A stretch of 64,000 nucleotides of DNA from positions 186,001 to 250,000 of the forward strand of contig NZ_FNDJ01000016.1 in assembly GCF_900099965.1 (NCBI RefSeq), read 5' to 3'. Every line of letters begins with the position of its first letter. Position 1 is the stretch's first letter. The notes beneath the pieces are model-generated. The model had not been told where the DNA came from. It saw only the letters and a program-made list of their open reading frames with translations, and did not search any database. Shown here in pieces: positions 7,924 to 16,726 of the stretch. Source of the stretch: Nonomuraea jiangxiensis. GTDB lineage: Bacteria; Actinomycetota; Actinomycetes; Streptosporangiales; Streptosporangiaceae. The position numbers and the translations under genes were made by a program.

Positions 7924-9054
7924 CTACCGGACCTGTCCGCTCGTCCTCAGTCCGCGGGAGGGGGTGCGGTCATGCGGCCCGAAGCGGGGCTCGGGCGGGT
8001 GGGTCCCGTCGAGCACGCCCGCCATGTACTCGGCCAGCGCCGGAGCGTGCTTGAACCCGTGTCCCGAATCCCCGCCCAGCAGCCACACCCCCGGTGACAC
8101 CTCGGTGATGAGCCACTCGGCGTCGGGGGTGAGCGTGTACTGGCACACCTGGCTGAACAGCACCGGCGCCGCCGCCAGCGAGGGGAACCTGCGCCGCAGG
8201 TAGGCCCTGGCCACCTCCTCGCTGTGCGCGTCCACGACCCGGCTGCCGTGCTCCGGCTCGTACGGCGGCCCCTCCGCGTCGGAGGTGGCCTTCATCCCCA
8301 CCCCGTCCACGTCGCCGTGCCCGTAGATGGAGGCCCCGTACTCCAGCCAGGCCGGCGTCTCGGGCAACGACCACGCGGCCGGCACCGCGAAGTGCAGCGT
8401 GTCCTGCTTCGTCACGGTCAGCTGCCCGAGCTCGAACAGCGCGGGCAACCACGCGCCGCACGCCCACACCACCCGGTCGGCGTGCCATACCTCGCCGCCG
8501 ACCTCGACCGCGCTCAGATAAGGCGAACCGTCCCCCGGTACGGGCGTCGCCCGGCCCCTGACCAGCCGGACCCCGGCCGCCACCGCCAGGGCCGCGGTCA
8601 CCTGGGTGGCCCGCCTGGCCCGCAGCACGCCCGCGTGCGGCTCCCAGAGCAGGAAGGACAGGTCGTCGCCGCGGAAGTCGGGGAAGAACCTGCCGCCGTC
8701 GCGGGGGTCCAGTACCTCACACTCGATGTCCAAATTTTTTAGGACCTGGGCGCTGGCCTGCTCCCACCCGTCCGGCGTGCCGGCGAACCACACCATGCCC
8801 GCCTCCAGGTAGAGCTCCTCCCCCACCCGCTCGCCCAGCCGCCGCCAGTCGTCCCTGGCCTGCCAGGCGAGGCGGGCGTACCAGTCGTCGGAGCCGTGCG
8901 CGCAGCGCATCAGCCGGGTCTCGCCCGCGCTGGCCTGCCGTACGTGACCCGGTTTGTACTGTTCCACGAGCGTCACCTGCCAGCCCGTTTCGGCCAGCCG
9001 CAATGCCAGTGACGACCCCCAAATGCCCGCTCCGACCACAATGACCGATTTCAT
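7924..9054 (-). CDS. FAD-dependent amine oxidase, monomeric sarcosine oxidase-like
   Basis: A 376-residue flavoprotein of the DAO family. The dinucleotide-binding motif VVGAGIWGSS is at residues 7-15, followed by VEQYKPGH and the family-typical ASAGETRLMR segment. Cys304 in SQVCQYTLTPD aligns with the cysteine that holds covalent FAD in monomeric sarcosine oxidase. GGDSGHGFKHAP (residues 328-338) is the C-terminal FAD-contact motif. It probably oxidises an N-methyl or secondary amino acid, releasing H2O2; sarcosine, N-methyltryptophan or pipecolate are all possible. The ATG at 9054 is placed directly before the first beta strand. It lies 38 bases downstream of the secreted-protein gene and may be co-transcribed with it. 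Confidence 0.88.
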   Translation of the reverse strand: MKSVIVVGAGIWGSSLALRLAETGWQVTLVEQYKPGHVRQASAGETRLMRCAHGSDDWYARLAWQARDDWRRLGERVGEELYLEAGMVWFAGTPDGWEQASAQVLKNLDIECEVLDPRDGGRFFPDFRGDDLSFLLWEPHAGVLRARRATQVTAALAVAAGVRLVRGRATPVPGDGSPYLSAVEVGGEVWHADRVVWACGAWLPALFELGQLTVTKQDTLHFAVPAAWSLPETPAWLEYGASIYGHGDVDGVGMKATSDAEGPPYEPEHGSRVVDAHSEEVARAYLRRRFPSLAAAPVLFSQVCQYTLTPDAEWLITEVSPGVWLLGGDSGHGFKHAPALAEYMAGVLDGTHPPEPRFGPHDRTPSRGLRTSGQVR

Positions 9055-9092
9055 AAGACCACGGTGACCGTAAAGGCCGGTGACAGCAAGGC

Positions 9093-9716
9093 TCAGACGA
9101 TGATGAGCCGGACGACGACGCCCGCGCAGTTGCCCGCCACGCAGATCCGTACCGGCACCTCGGAGACGCCCGGCGCCTCGGGAACGCCGCCCACGTGGCC
9201 GTCGGGTCCGATGGTGACGTGCCGGGGCAGCTTGGCGTGGTTGGTCACGGTGAAGGTGGGGATCACGCCGTCGGGGCCGCCGTCGACGCCGATCTCGCCG
9301 TTCAGCGCGGCGCCCACGCGGCCGGGGAAGATCAGCTCGCGCGGCTCCCAGGGCACGTTGGGCAGCACCACGAGGGTGACCCGCTGCACGTGGCACGACA
9401 GACCGGCGCAGAGCTGGATCGGGGCGGTGTAGGTGCCGGCGCGGCGCGGCGTGCCGTACACCCTGCCGGTGCCGTCGACCCTGACGCCGACGGCCAGGTA
9501 GGCGGCACGGAAGTCGACGCCGGGCGCGGTGGGCAGCAGCCGCTGGTCGACCTCGATGCCCTCGGTGACGTAGAAGGTGTCCTCCACCAGGGCCCGCCGG
9601 GGGTCGAGCGGGGCCTCCTCGGACATCCGGGTCATGGTGAGGGAGGGCACGGTGAGCGACAGCGCGCATACGGCTGCCCCGACAAGCAGGAGCGCCCACT
9701 TCTGCCGCATCATCAA
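9093..9716 (-). CDS. Secreted protein with two Ig-like (He_PIG-type) repeats
   Basis: A 207-residue protein with an N-terminal signal or anchor (KWALLLVGAAVCALSLTVP). Two similar units follow, each with a G-x-V-x-G-x-P turn, a hydrophobic strand, a C-x4-C pair and a final strand: GTGRVYGTPRRAGTY...LCAGLSCHVQRVTLVVL, then GPDGHVGGVPEAPGV...ICVAGNCAGVVVRLII. This is the pattern of putative Ig domains that replace cadherin-like modules. It likely works outside the membrane in adhesion or as an accessory of the oxidase next to it; the role is not established. Confidence 0.72.
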   Translation of the reverse strand: MMMRQKWALLLVGAAVCALSLTVPSLTMTRMSEEAPLDPRRALVEDTFYVTEGIEVDQRLLPTAPGVDFRAAYLAVGVRVDGTGRVYGTPRRAGTYTAPIQLCAGLSCHVQRVTLVVLPNVPWEPRELIFPGRVGAALNGEIGVDGGPDGVIPTFTVTNHAKLPRHVTIGPDGHVGGVPEAPGVSEVPVRICVAGNCAGVVVRLIIV

Positions 9717-9767
9717 TCCCCCCGGCTCAACTCACCGTTACGTACCCCCTTCACCGCGCAGCGTCAC

Positions 9768-9783
9768 TAGATAATCGGTCACA
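9768..9783 (+). promoter_or_regulatory. -10 element for a probably leaderless IclR mRNA
   Basis: TAGATAAT (9768-9775) ends 7 bases before the ATG at 9783, and no Shine-Dalgarno sequence is present. This spacing puts the transcription start at the ATG. Confidence 0.5.
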
Positions 9784-10412
9784 TGGCCGCTGAATCCGCT
9801 CAGACCCTGGAACGCGGGCTCCGCCTGCTGAGACTGCTCGCCGACGGCAGGGCCGGGCGCACCCCGACCGAGCTGAGCGCCGAGCTGTCGCTGAGCCGGC
9901 CCGTGGTCTACCGGCTGCTGACGACGCTGATGAACGAGGGGTTCGTCCGCCGGGACGCCGAGGGGCGGGTGCACCTCGGGTTCGGGCTGCTGGTGCTGGC
10001 GCAGGCCGTACAACCGCTGTTGCGGGCGGCGGCGGTGCCGACGTTGCGGCGGTTGGCCGAGGAGGTGGGCGCGACCGCGCACCTGACCGTGGCCGAGGGC
10101 GACGACGGGCTGGCCGTGGCGGTGGTGGAGCCGTCGTGGACCGACATGCACGTGGCCTACCGCGAGGGCTCGCGCCATTCGCTGGCCAGAGGCGCGGCGG
10201 GGCGGGCGATCCTGGCGTTGCGCGAAGGTCTGGATGACTACTTCGTGACGGAAGGGCAGTTGCAGGAAGGAGCGAAAGGAGTCGCCGCGCCGGTGACGGG
10301 GCTTCCGTGGCTGGAGGCGTCGGTGGGCGTGGTGACGTTCGGACCGCTCAGGGAGTCCACGGGGCCGCGGGTCGTCGCCGCAGCCGCCGAGCTCGCGGCC
10401 GCGCTGGGTTGA
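9783..10412 (+). CDS. IclR-family regulator, probable controller of the homogentisate operon
   Basis: A 209-residue protein with an N-terminal winged helix (LERGLRLLRLLADG, then TPTELSAELSLSRPVVYRLLTTL) and an IclR effector domain (ARGAAGRAILAL, VAAPVTGLP, VGVVTFGPL). It is about 40 residues shorter than typical IclR proteins, with shortening inside the effector domain. It lies 79 bases upstream of hmgA in the same direction, and that gap holds three GGAC/GTCC dyads. It is therefore the likely local regulator, sensing homogentisate or a related aromatic acid. IclR members of aromatic pathways can activate or repress. Confidence 0.88.
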   Translation: MAAESAQTLERGLRLLRLLADGRAGRTPTELSAELSLSRPVVYRLLTTLMNEGFVRRDAEGRVHLGFGLLVLAQAVQPLLRAAAVPTLRRLAEEVGATAHLTVAEGDDGLAVAVVEPSWTDMHVAYREGSRHSLARGAAGRAILALREGLDDYFVTEGQLQEGAKGVAAPVTGLPWLEASVGVVTFGPLRESTGPRVVAAAAELAAALG

Positions 10413-10430
10413 CATCTCCATACCGATAGC

Positions 10431-10475
10431 GGACGGTTGTCCCAGATAGAGGACATGTACGTCCGATTAACGGAC
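10431..10475. promoter_or_regulatory. Cluster of GGAC/GTCC dyads upstream of hmgA (IclR operator candidate)
   Basis: Three dyads lie in 45 bp: GGAC-GGTT-GTCC (10431-10442), GGAC-ATGTAC-GTCC (10451-10464) and GTCCG-ATTAA-CGGAC (10461-10475). A TTGACA (10409-10414) lies just upstream without a good -10 at normal spacing, which suggests an activator-dependent promoter. Confidence 0.5.
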
Positions 10476-10491
10476 ACGACGGAGGAGAGAA

Positions 10492-11661
10492 ATGCCCTAC
10501 TACCGTGTCGTCGGGGAGGTCCCGCGCAAGCGACACGTGCAGTTCAGGCGCCCGGACGGCGGTCTCTACGCGGAGGAGCTGATGGGCGAGGAAGGGTTCT
10601 CGTCCGATTCCTCGCTGCTCTACCATCGCCACCTGCCGACCGCGATCGTCAAGGTCGAGGCGGTCACTCCGGCGAACGAGACCCGCCTCGCGCCCAACCT
10701 GCCGCTCTCGCCGCGCCACTTCCGCACGCAGGAGCTGCGCGGCACGGGCGACCTCGTCATGGGTCGCATGCCGCTGGCGGGCAACGGCGACGTCCGATTG
10801 TCGTACGCCACCAGCGACCAGCCGAGCGAGCTCTACCGCAACTCCACCGGTGACGAGTGCGTCTACGTGCAGCGCGGCAGCGTGCGCTTCGAGTCCACGT
10901 ACGGCGTGATCGAGGCCGGGGAGGGCGACTACGTGGTCGTGCCGACCGGGACGATCCACCGCTGGGTGCCCAACGGGCAGGTCAACGTGCTGGCCATCGA
11001 GGCGTTCGGGCACATCAGGCCGCCCAAACGATATCTGTCGCAGCACGGGCAGTTCCTGGAGCACGCGCCCTACTGCGAGCGCGACCTGCGCGCCCCCGCC
11101 GAGCCGCTGATCGTCGCGGGCGAGGAGGTGCCGGTGCTGGTGCGCACCCGGGGCGGGCTGACCAGGATGTTCTTCCGCAACCACCCGTTCGACGTGGTCG
11201 GCTGGGACGGCTGCCTGTATCCGTTCGCGTTCAACATCAACGACTTCGAGCCGATCGTGAAGCGGACGCACGCGCCGCCGCCGGTGCACCAGACGTTCGA
11301 GGGGCCGGGGTTCGTGGTGTGCTCGTTCTGCCCGCGGCCGCTGGACTACCATCCCGAGGCCGTGCCGATCCCGTACAACCATCACAACGTGGACTCCGAC
11401 GAGTTCATGTTCTACGTGGGCGGCGACTACTCGGCGCGCCAGGGTTCGGGCATCGACGTCGGCTCGATCTCGCTGCACCCGGCAGGGTTCACGCACGGGC
11501 CGCAGCCCGGAGCCGTCGAGGCGGTGGTCGAGGCGGTCGCCCGCGGCGTCACGACGACGAGCGAGCTGGCCGTCATGGTCGACACGTTCCGCCCGCTCGA
11601 CCTCGGCCAGGGCGCCCTGGCGTGCGAGGATCCCGGCTACGCCTGGACCTGGGCCCGATGA
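10492..11661 (+). CDS. hmgA: Homogentisate 1,2-dioxygenase
   Basis: A 389-residue cupin-fold Fe(II) enzyme that opens the ring of homogentisate to maleylacetoacetate in tyrosine and phenylalanine catabolism. Metal ligands are visible in the C-terminal half: His297/298 and Glu304 in YNHHNVDSDEF, and His335 in LHPAGFTHGP. The family signatures VVPTGTIHRW and FNINDFEPIVKRTHAPPP are intact. The length is typical of the shorter bacterial and actinobacterial type. GGAGGAG precedes the ATG. Its stop overlaps the next start by 4 bases (ATGA), so expression is coupled with the rest of the operon. Confidence 0.96.
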   Translation: MPYYRVVGEVPRKRHVQFRRPDGGLYAEELMGEEGFSSDSSLLYHRHLPTAIVKVEAVTPANETRLAPNLPLSPRHFRTQELRGTGDLVMGRMPLAGNGDVRLSYATSDQPSELYRNSTGDECVYVQRGSVRFESTYGVIEAGEGDYVVVPTGTIHRWVPNGQVNVLAIEAFGHIRPPKRYLSQHGQFLEHAPYCERDLRAPAEPLIVAGEEVPVLVRTRGGLTRMFFRNHPFDVVGWDGCLYPFAFNINDFEPIVKRTHAPPPVHQTFEGPGFVVCSFCPRPLDYHPEAVPIPYNHHNVDSDEFMFYVGGDYSARQGSGIDVGSISLHPAGFTHGPQPGAVEAVVEAVARGVTTTSELAVMVDTFRPLDLGQGALACEDPGYAWTWAR

Positions 11662-12425
11662 GCGTCTACAACGCGCTGATCGACGACGCCGGCCTGTTCC
11701 CGCCGACCTCGCTGCACATGGACGAGGCGCTCGAACGCAACCGGCGCGACCTGGAGCGGGGCAACCCGGTGCTCACCCACCGCTTCCTGTGCCCGGCCAG
11801 CCGGCTCGACCGGTTGCGCGGCATGGCGTACCGGCCGCGGCGGATCGGCCTGATCGCGGACACGACACGGCTGCCCTCCTTCGACGACCTGCCGGTGGAC
11901 TTCGTCGAGGCCCTGCTGCCGCCCGACTCGACGGTCGAGGCACTGGCCGGCACGCTCGGGCTGCCCTCGGACGTGCGGCTCTTCGTCGAGGTGGAGCCGC
12001 GCAGAACGGGCATCGACGTGCCCGCGGGCGTGGGGCTGAAGGTGCGCTGCGGCGGGTCGAGCGCCGAGGCGTTCCCGGCGGTGGAGCATCTGGCGGGGTT
12101 CATCAGGCATTGCGTCGAGCACGGCATCCCGTTCAAGGCCACCGCCGGGCTGCATCACGCCGTACGCCACTTCGACCCCTCGCTCGGCGTCGACCGGCAC
12201 GGCTTCCTGAACCTGGTGCTGGCGGTCTGCGAGGCCGTGGAGGGGCGCGATCCGGCGCCCGTGCTGCGCACCACCGACGTGGGCCACCTCGTACGCCTCG
12301 CGCAGGCCGTACCGGAGGGCACCGCGAGACGGGCCAGGACGCTGCTGGTGAGCTACGGCTCGTGCAGCACCAGCACGCCGCTCGAAGACCTGCACACCCT
12401 CGGACTGATCAAGGAGAAAGTGTGA
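11658..12425 (+). CDS. Unknown conserved protein between hmgA and fahA
   Basis: A 255-residue cytoplasmic protein coupled by 4-base overlaps to hmgA upstream and to fumarylacetoacetase downstream. It alternates strands and helices as a TIM barrel would (RIGLIADT, DFVEALL, VRLFVEVEP, VGLKVRCGG, IPFKATAGLHHAVRH, HGFLNLVLAV). His-rich GLHHAVRH and the conserved-looking KVRCGG and KATAGLHH segments could form an active site. I do not recognise a named family. No maleylacetoacetate isomerase, the missing step between its neighbours, is visible, so this gene is a positional candidate. That is inference from context only. Confidence 0.85.
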   Translation: MSVYNALIDDAGLFPPTSLHMDEALERNRRDLERGNPVLTHRFLCPASRLDRLRGMAYRPRRIGLIADTTRLPSFDDLPVDFVEALLPPDSTVEALAGTLGLPSDVRLFVEVEPRRTGIDVPAGVGLKVRCGGSSAEAFPAVEHLAGFIRHCVEHGIPFKATAGLHHAVRHFDPSLGVDRHGFLNLVLAVCEAVEGRDPAPVLRTTDVGHLVRLAQAVPEGTARRARTLLVSYGSCSTSTPLEDLHTLGLIKEKV

Positions 12426-13549
12426 ACGGGCACGCCGGGGCACTGGGGAGCTGGGGAGTGGACAACCTGCCCTACGGGGTGTTCTCGGCCCCCGGCGAAC
12501 GGCCGAGGGTGGGGGTGCGCTTCGGCGACCGGGTGCTCGACCTGGCGCCCGCGCTGCACGACGAGGTGTTCGCCGCGCCCTCGCTCAACCCGTTCATGGC
12601 CCGTGGCCGCGCGGCCTGGCACGACACCAGGACCCTGATCCAGAACAAGCTCACCGACGACCTCACCGTCATCGAGCGGCACCTGATCCCGCTGGAGCAG
12701 GTGCGGCTGCACCTGCCCTTCGAGGTGGCCGACTACGTCGACTTCTACTGCTCGATCGAGCACGCGAGCAACGTGGGCAAGATCTTCCGTCCCGGCTCGG
12801 AGCCGCTCCAGCCCAACTGGCGGCACCTTCCGGTCGGCTACCACGGCAGGGCGGGCACGGTCGTCGTGTCCGGCACTCCCGTCAGGCGGCCCAGCGGGCA
12901 GCTCGGGGCGGGGGTGTTCGGGCCGTGCGCGAAGCTGGACATCGAGGCGGAGCTGGGGTTCGTGGTCGGGGTGCCGACCGCGCCCGGCGTCCCAGCAGGG
13001 CCGCTGGAGGAGCACGTGTTCGGAGTGACGCTGGTCAACGACTGGAGCGCGCGCGACATCCAGGCGTGGGAGTACGTGCCGCTGGGGCCGTTCCTGGCCA
13101 AGTCGTTCGCCACGTCGGTGTCGCCGTGGATCACCCCGCTGGAGGCGCTGCCCAGGATCCCCGGGCGCGCGCAGGATCCCGAACCGGTGGCCTACCTGGG
13201 CCGGCAGGCCGACTGGGGGCTGGACATCTCCCTGGAGGTGCTGCTCAACGGGGAGGTCGTGGCGCGGCCACCGTACTCGGGGATGTACTGGACGCCTGAC
13301 CAGATGCTGGCGCACATGACGGTGAACGGCGCCTCGCTGCGCACCGGGGACCTGTTCGCCAGCGGCACAATCTCCGGGCCGGAGCGCGACCAGCGGGGCT
13401 CACTCATCGAGCTGACCTGGAACGGAGCCGATCCGATCAAGCTGGCGAGCGGCGAGACGCGCTCATTCCTGGAGGACGGCGACACCGTCACCATCCGGGC
13501 CACCGCCGGCGCCCTGACATTGGGCGAGGTTTCCGGAACCGTCGGATAA
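12422..13549 (+). CDS. fahA: Fumarylacetoacetase
   Basis: A 375-residue FAH-fold enzyme that hydrolyses fumarylacetoacetate to fumarate and acetoacetate, the last step of tyrosine breakdown. The N-terminal SH3-like domain (LPYGVFSAP...RVGVRFGDRVLDL) is followed by the catalytic domain. This contains VDFYCSIEHASNVG with its catalytic-type His, the metal-binding region EAELGFVVG, VNDWSARDIQAWEYVPLGPF and SGTISGP. The GTG start at 12422 overlaps the upstream stop (GTGA). It is slightly shorter than the roughly 420-residue eukaryotic enzyme. Together with hmgA it completes a homogentisate pathway apart from the isomerase. Confidence 0.95.
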   Translation: MNGHAGALGSWGVDNLPYGVFSAPGERPRVGVRFGDRVLDLAPALHDEVFAAPSLNPFMARGRAAWHDTRTLIQNKLTDDLTVIERHLIPLEQVRLHLPFEVADYVDFYCSIEHASNVGKIFRPGSEPLQPNWRHLPVGYHGRAGTVVVSGTPVRRPSGQLGAGVFGPCAKLDIEAELGFVVGVPTAPGVPAGPLEEHVFGVTLVNDWSARDIQAWEYVPLGPFLAKSFATSVSPWITPLEALPRIPGRAQDPEPVAYLGRQADWGLDISLEVLLNGEVVARPPYSGMYWTPDQMLAHMTVNGASLRTGDLFASGTISGPERDQRGSLIELTWNGADPIKLASGETRSFLEDGDTVTIRATAGALTLGEVSGTVG

Positions 13550-13621
13550 GTAACTCAACGTGCTTGGCCGCTGACTCCTCGCTACCCTGGGATCGCCCTT
13601 CCCTCGGAAAGCAGGAGTCAC

Positions 13622-14776
13622 ATGCGGCGTGCCGTGCTGATCTGTGTCGCCCTCCTCCTGATCTGCTGCGGTTGCGGCGCCGCGCCGGCCGAGCCTCCCT
13701 CCCCGCCCCCGGTCGTGCAGATCCGGCCGGCCCTCGACAGCAAGCACGCCCGACCGGAGCGCGGCGTGGTGGTCAGGGCGCGGGGCGGCACGCTCGGCAG
13801 GGTCCTGGTCTCCGAAGGCGGGCAGCACGTGCCGGGCAGGCTCGACGGCTCGCACACCGTCTGGCGCTCCGACTGGACGCTGAAACCCGGGGCCGAATAC
13901 ACGGTGACCGCCACGGCCGCGGCCCCGCGGGGCCCCGCCACGGTGGCGACGGGCCGTTTCCGCACCCGGGCCGCGGACCGCACGGTGCGGGTGGCCTCGA
14001 CCGCGCCGCTGCCCGGCGAGACGGTCGGCACCGGGATGCCGGTCATCATCGACTTCGACGGCCCGGTGGCGGACAAGGCGGCCGTCGAGCGGGCGCTGGA
14101 GGTCAGGTCGGAGACCCCGGTCGAGGGGGCGTGGCGGTGGATCGGCGACACGCGGGTGGTCTACCGCACCCGGCGGTTCTGGGCGCCCAGGCAGCAGGTC
14201 ACGGTCACCGCCCATCTGGCCGGGGTGCGGGTGGCCGACGGCGTCTACGGCGGCGTCGACTCCACCTTCGCCTTCACCGTCGGCCGCGACCAGACCACCT
14301 CGATCGACACCACGACGCACCGTATGGTGGTCCAGCGCGACGGCAGGGTGGTGCAGCGCATGGCCATCAGCGCGGGCATGGCCACCACCCCCGAATACAC
14401 CACGACCAGCGGCATCCACCTGACGATGGACAAGGCCAGCCCGGTCCGCATGGTCTCGCCCGGCCGGGAGAAGGGCGAACCCGGCTTCTACGACGTGATG
14501 ATCGAGCACGCCGTACGCATCTCCGACAGCGGCGAATACGTGCACGCCAAGGACAACGTATGGGCGCAGGGCCGGGCAAATGTCAGCCATGGTTGCATCA
14601 ATTCCCGCCCTGACCAGGCGGCGTGGTTCTTCGACAATTCCCTGCGCGGCGACCCGGTCACCATCACGGGCACCAGCCGCGAGCTCGAATGGGACAACGG
14701 CTGGGGATTCTGGCAGCTCTCGTGGCGCAGGTGGCGGGAAGGAAGCGCCTTGTCCGGCGGCGGACGGGTCCCATGA
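13622..14776 (+). CDS. L,D-transpeptidase with N-terminal Ig-like domains
   Basis: A 384-residue exported protein. The N-terminus is a signal peptide with a Cys-rich end (LLLICCGCGAAP), probably a lipoprotein, followed by a Pro-rich linker, two Ig-like domains (about residues 40-235) and a YkuD catalytic domain. The catalytic Cys325 lies in SHGCINSR, with the partner His upstream in IHLTMDKASP or EYVHAKDN. A Trp-rich tail ends the protein, as in the mycobacterial LdtMt2 type. The role is 3-3 cross-linking of peptidoglycan and beta-lactam-resistant wall remodelling. AGGAG precedes the ATG. Confidence 0.93.
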   Translation: MRRAVLICVALLLICCGCGAAPAEPPSPPPVVQIRPALDSKHARPERGVVVRARGGTLGRVLVSEGGQHVPGRLDGSHTVWRSDWTLKPGAEYTVTATAAAPRGPATVATGRFRTRAADRTVRVASTAPLPGETVGTGMPVIIDFDGPVADKAAVERALEVRSETPVEGAWRWIGDTRVVYRTRRFWAPRQQVTVTAHLAGVRVADGVYGGVDSTFAFTVGRDQTTSIDTTTHRMVVQRDGRVVQRMAISAGMATTPEYTTTSGIHLTMDKASPVRMVSPGREKGEPGFYDVMIEHAVRISDSGEYVHAKDNVWAQGRANVSHGCINSRPDQAAWFFDNSLRGDPVTITGTSRELEWDNGWGFWQLSWRRWREGSALSGGGRVP

Positions 14777-14854
14777 AGATAATTCCAGGACTAACGTAGT
14801 AAGGGGGGAACCGCAAGCGAAGACAGGCCCGTTGTCCTACCAGGAGGGCCGGAC

Positions 14855-15286
14855 ATGGATGAATGGATCATCTGGGTAATCCTCGCAGTCGTCCTCGGCG
14901 TGGCCGAAATCTTCACGCTCACGGCCTCGTTGGGGCTGCTGGGCGCGGCAGCTCTCCTCACCGCGGGGACGGCGGCCCTCGGATTGCCCGTTCCCCTGCA
15001 ATTGCTCTTCTTCGCACTCTCGTCGGCGGCCGGACTGCTGGTGATCAGGCCGATCGCGTTGCGCCATATCAGCCAGCCGCCACCACAGCGGTTCGGCATC
15101 GAGGCACTGGTCGGCAAACCCGCCTACGTGATCTCGGAGGTCACCGGTCGCGACGGGCGCGTACGCATCGGGGGCGAGGAATGGTCGGCACGCGCCTATG
15201 ACGAAACACTGGTGATCCCCACAGGGGCGACCGTCGACATCATCGAGATCGAAGGGGCTACAGCCCTCGTATATCCCCGGGAGTGA
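14855..15286 (+). CDS. NfeD-family membrane protein
   Basis: A 143-residue short-form NfeD. Two to three N-terminal membrane helices (WIIWVILAVVLGVAEIFTL, LGLLGAAALLTAGTAALGL, LLFFALSSAAGLLVI) are followed by a soluble OB-fold domain (GKPAYVISEVTGRDGRVRIGGEEWSA). Such proteins pair with SPFH proteins in membrane microdomains. The SPFH gene starts 4 bases after this stop, so the two form an operon. A GGAGG ribosome site precedes the ATG. Confidence 0.92.
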   Translation: MDEWIIWVILAVVLGVAEIFTLTASLGLLGAAALLTAGTAALGLPVPLQLLFFALSSAAGLLVIRPIALRHISQPPPQRFGIEALVGKPAYVISEVTGRDGRVRIGGEEWSARAYDETLVIPTGATVDIIEIEGATALVYPRE

Positions 15287-15289
15287 CCC

Positions 15290-16366
15290 ATGGATCCGCT
15301 GTTGCTGGTCGGACTTTTCATCATACTTTTCGCGGCATTCACGGTCCTCAAGGCCGTCCGCATCGTTCCGCAGGCGCGGGCCCGCAACGTGGAGCGGCTC
15401 GGTCGCTACCACCGCACGCTCAAGCCGGGTCTCAACTTCGTCATCCCGTACATCGACCGCGTCTACCCCGTCATCGACCTCCGCGAGCAGGTCGTCAGCT
15501 TCCGCCCGCAGCCCGTCATCACCGAGGACAACCTGGTCGTGGAGATCGACACGGTGCTCTACTTCCAGGTGACCGACCCGCGGGCGGCGGCGTACGAGAT
15601 CGCCAACTACATCCACGGCGTCGAGCAGCTCACCGTCACGACGCTGCGTAACGTGGTCGGCTCCATGGACCTGGAGAAGACCCTGACCTCCCGCGACACC
15701 ATCAACAGCCAGCTGCGCGGCGTGCTCGACGAGGCCACCGGCAAGTGGGGCCTGCGCGTCAACCGCGTCGAGATCAAGGCCATCGACCCGCCCAAGACCA
15801 TCAAGGACGCGATGGAGAAGCAGATGCGGGCCGAGCGTGACAAGCGGGCCGCGATCCTCAACGCGGAGGGCCAGCGGCAGTCGCAGATCCTCACGGCCGA
15901 GGGTGACAAGCAGAGCCGCATCCTGCGGGCCGAGGGCCAGCGCACGGCGGCCATCCTGGAGGCCGAGGGCCAGTCGCGGGCCATCGACCAGGTCTTCCAG
16001 GCGGTGCACCGCAACGACCCGGACCCGAAGCTGCTGGCGTACCAGTATCTGCAGGTCCTGCCGCAGCTCGCGCAGGGCGAGGGCAACACGTTCTGGGTGA
16101 TCCCCAGCGAGGTGACGTCGGCGCTGCAGGGCGTCTCCAAGGCGTTCACGGAGGCCCTGCCCAGGTCGGCGGCGACCAGGGACGAGCTCCCGGAGTCGGC
16201 GGAGATGGACGAGGAGGTCGCCAAGGCCTCGGAGGCTGCGGCCGAGGCGGTCGCGGACGCCCAGGAGGCGGAGAGCCCCAAGGGCCCCCGCCAGCTCACC
16301 CAGGGCGCCCAGGAGCCGTCCCCGTTCCCCGACCTGGACCGCAAACCCAAGGAAGCCGAACACTGA
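15290..16366 (+). CDS. SPFH/band 7 protein (stomatin/QmcA-like)
   Basis: A 358-residue membrane-anchored scaffold protein. One N-terminal helix (LLLVGLFIILFAAFTVL) is followed by a band-7 domain (RNVERLGRYHRTLKPGLNFV, YIDRVYPVIDLREQV, TVTTLRNVVGSMDLEKTLTS) and a coiled-coil Ala/Glu-rich region with QRQSQILTAEGDKQSRIL repeats. The tail is acidic and disordered (after about residue 300). It forms oligomers that organise membrane proteins and proteases, together with the NfeD protein encoded immediately upstream. Confidence 0.94.
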   Translation: MDPLLLVGLFIILFAAFTVLKAVRIVPQARARNVERLGRYHRTLKPGLNFVIPYIDRVYPVIDLREQVVSFRPQPVITEDNLVVEIDTVLYFQVTDPRAAAYEIANYIHGVEQLTVTTLRNVVGSMDLEKTLTSRDTINSQLRGVLDEATGKWGLRVNRVEIKAIDPPKTIKDAMEKQMRAERDKRAAILNAEGQRQSQILTAEGDKQSRILRAEGQRTAAILEAEGQSRAIDQVFQAVHRNDPDPKLLAYQYLQVLPQLAQGEGNTFWVIPSEVTSALQGVSKAFTEALPRSAATRDELPESAEMDEEVAKASEAAAEAVADAQEAESPKGPRQLTQGAQEPSPFPDLDRKPKEAEH

Positions 16367-16726
16367 CCCACGCCCTACGCCCGGCGATGCCCTCGTAGTG
16401 CCTTTTCATGGCAAGCACGGCCACACGCCCCTTCCCGGGGATGCCCCTCCCAGGGTCCTTGCATGGGAACTGCGGCCACACGGCCTACGCCCGAGGCGCC
16501 CGACCGCACGGCCCCTTCCCCGGGCACCGACCGCACGGCCTACGCCCGAGGTGCCCGACCGCGCGGCCCCTTCCCGGGGGTGCCGACCACGCGACCCTTG
16601 CCCGGGGTGGTCGCCCGCCGCACGGCGGGCGCTCCGGGCTTGGCTCTCACGCGACCCGGCATCGTGGGACCGCGCTTCGTAGTAGGAGTGGTGTCAAGGG
16701 GCGAGGAAATGGTGATCAAGCGCGGG
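16367..16726. other. Gene-free stretch with degenerate tandem repeats
   Basis: Contains about two copies of a 55-bp unit (16472-16620; for example CGGCCTACGCCCGAGG at 16481 and 16536) with degenerate flanks from about 16417. Open frames through it are products of the repeat and run into the opposite-strand gene at 16727. I see no convincing gene. Confidence 0.6.
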
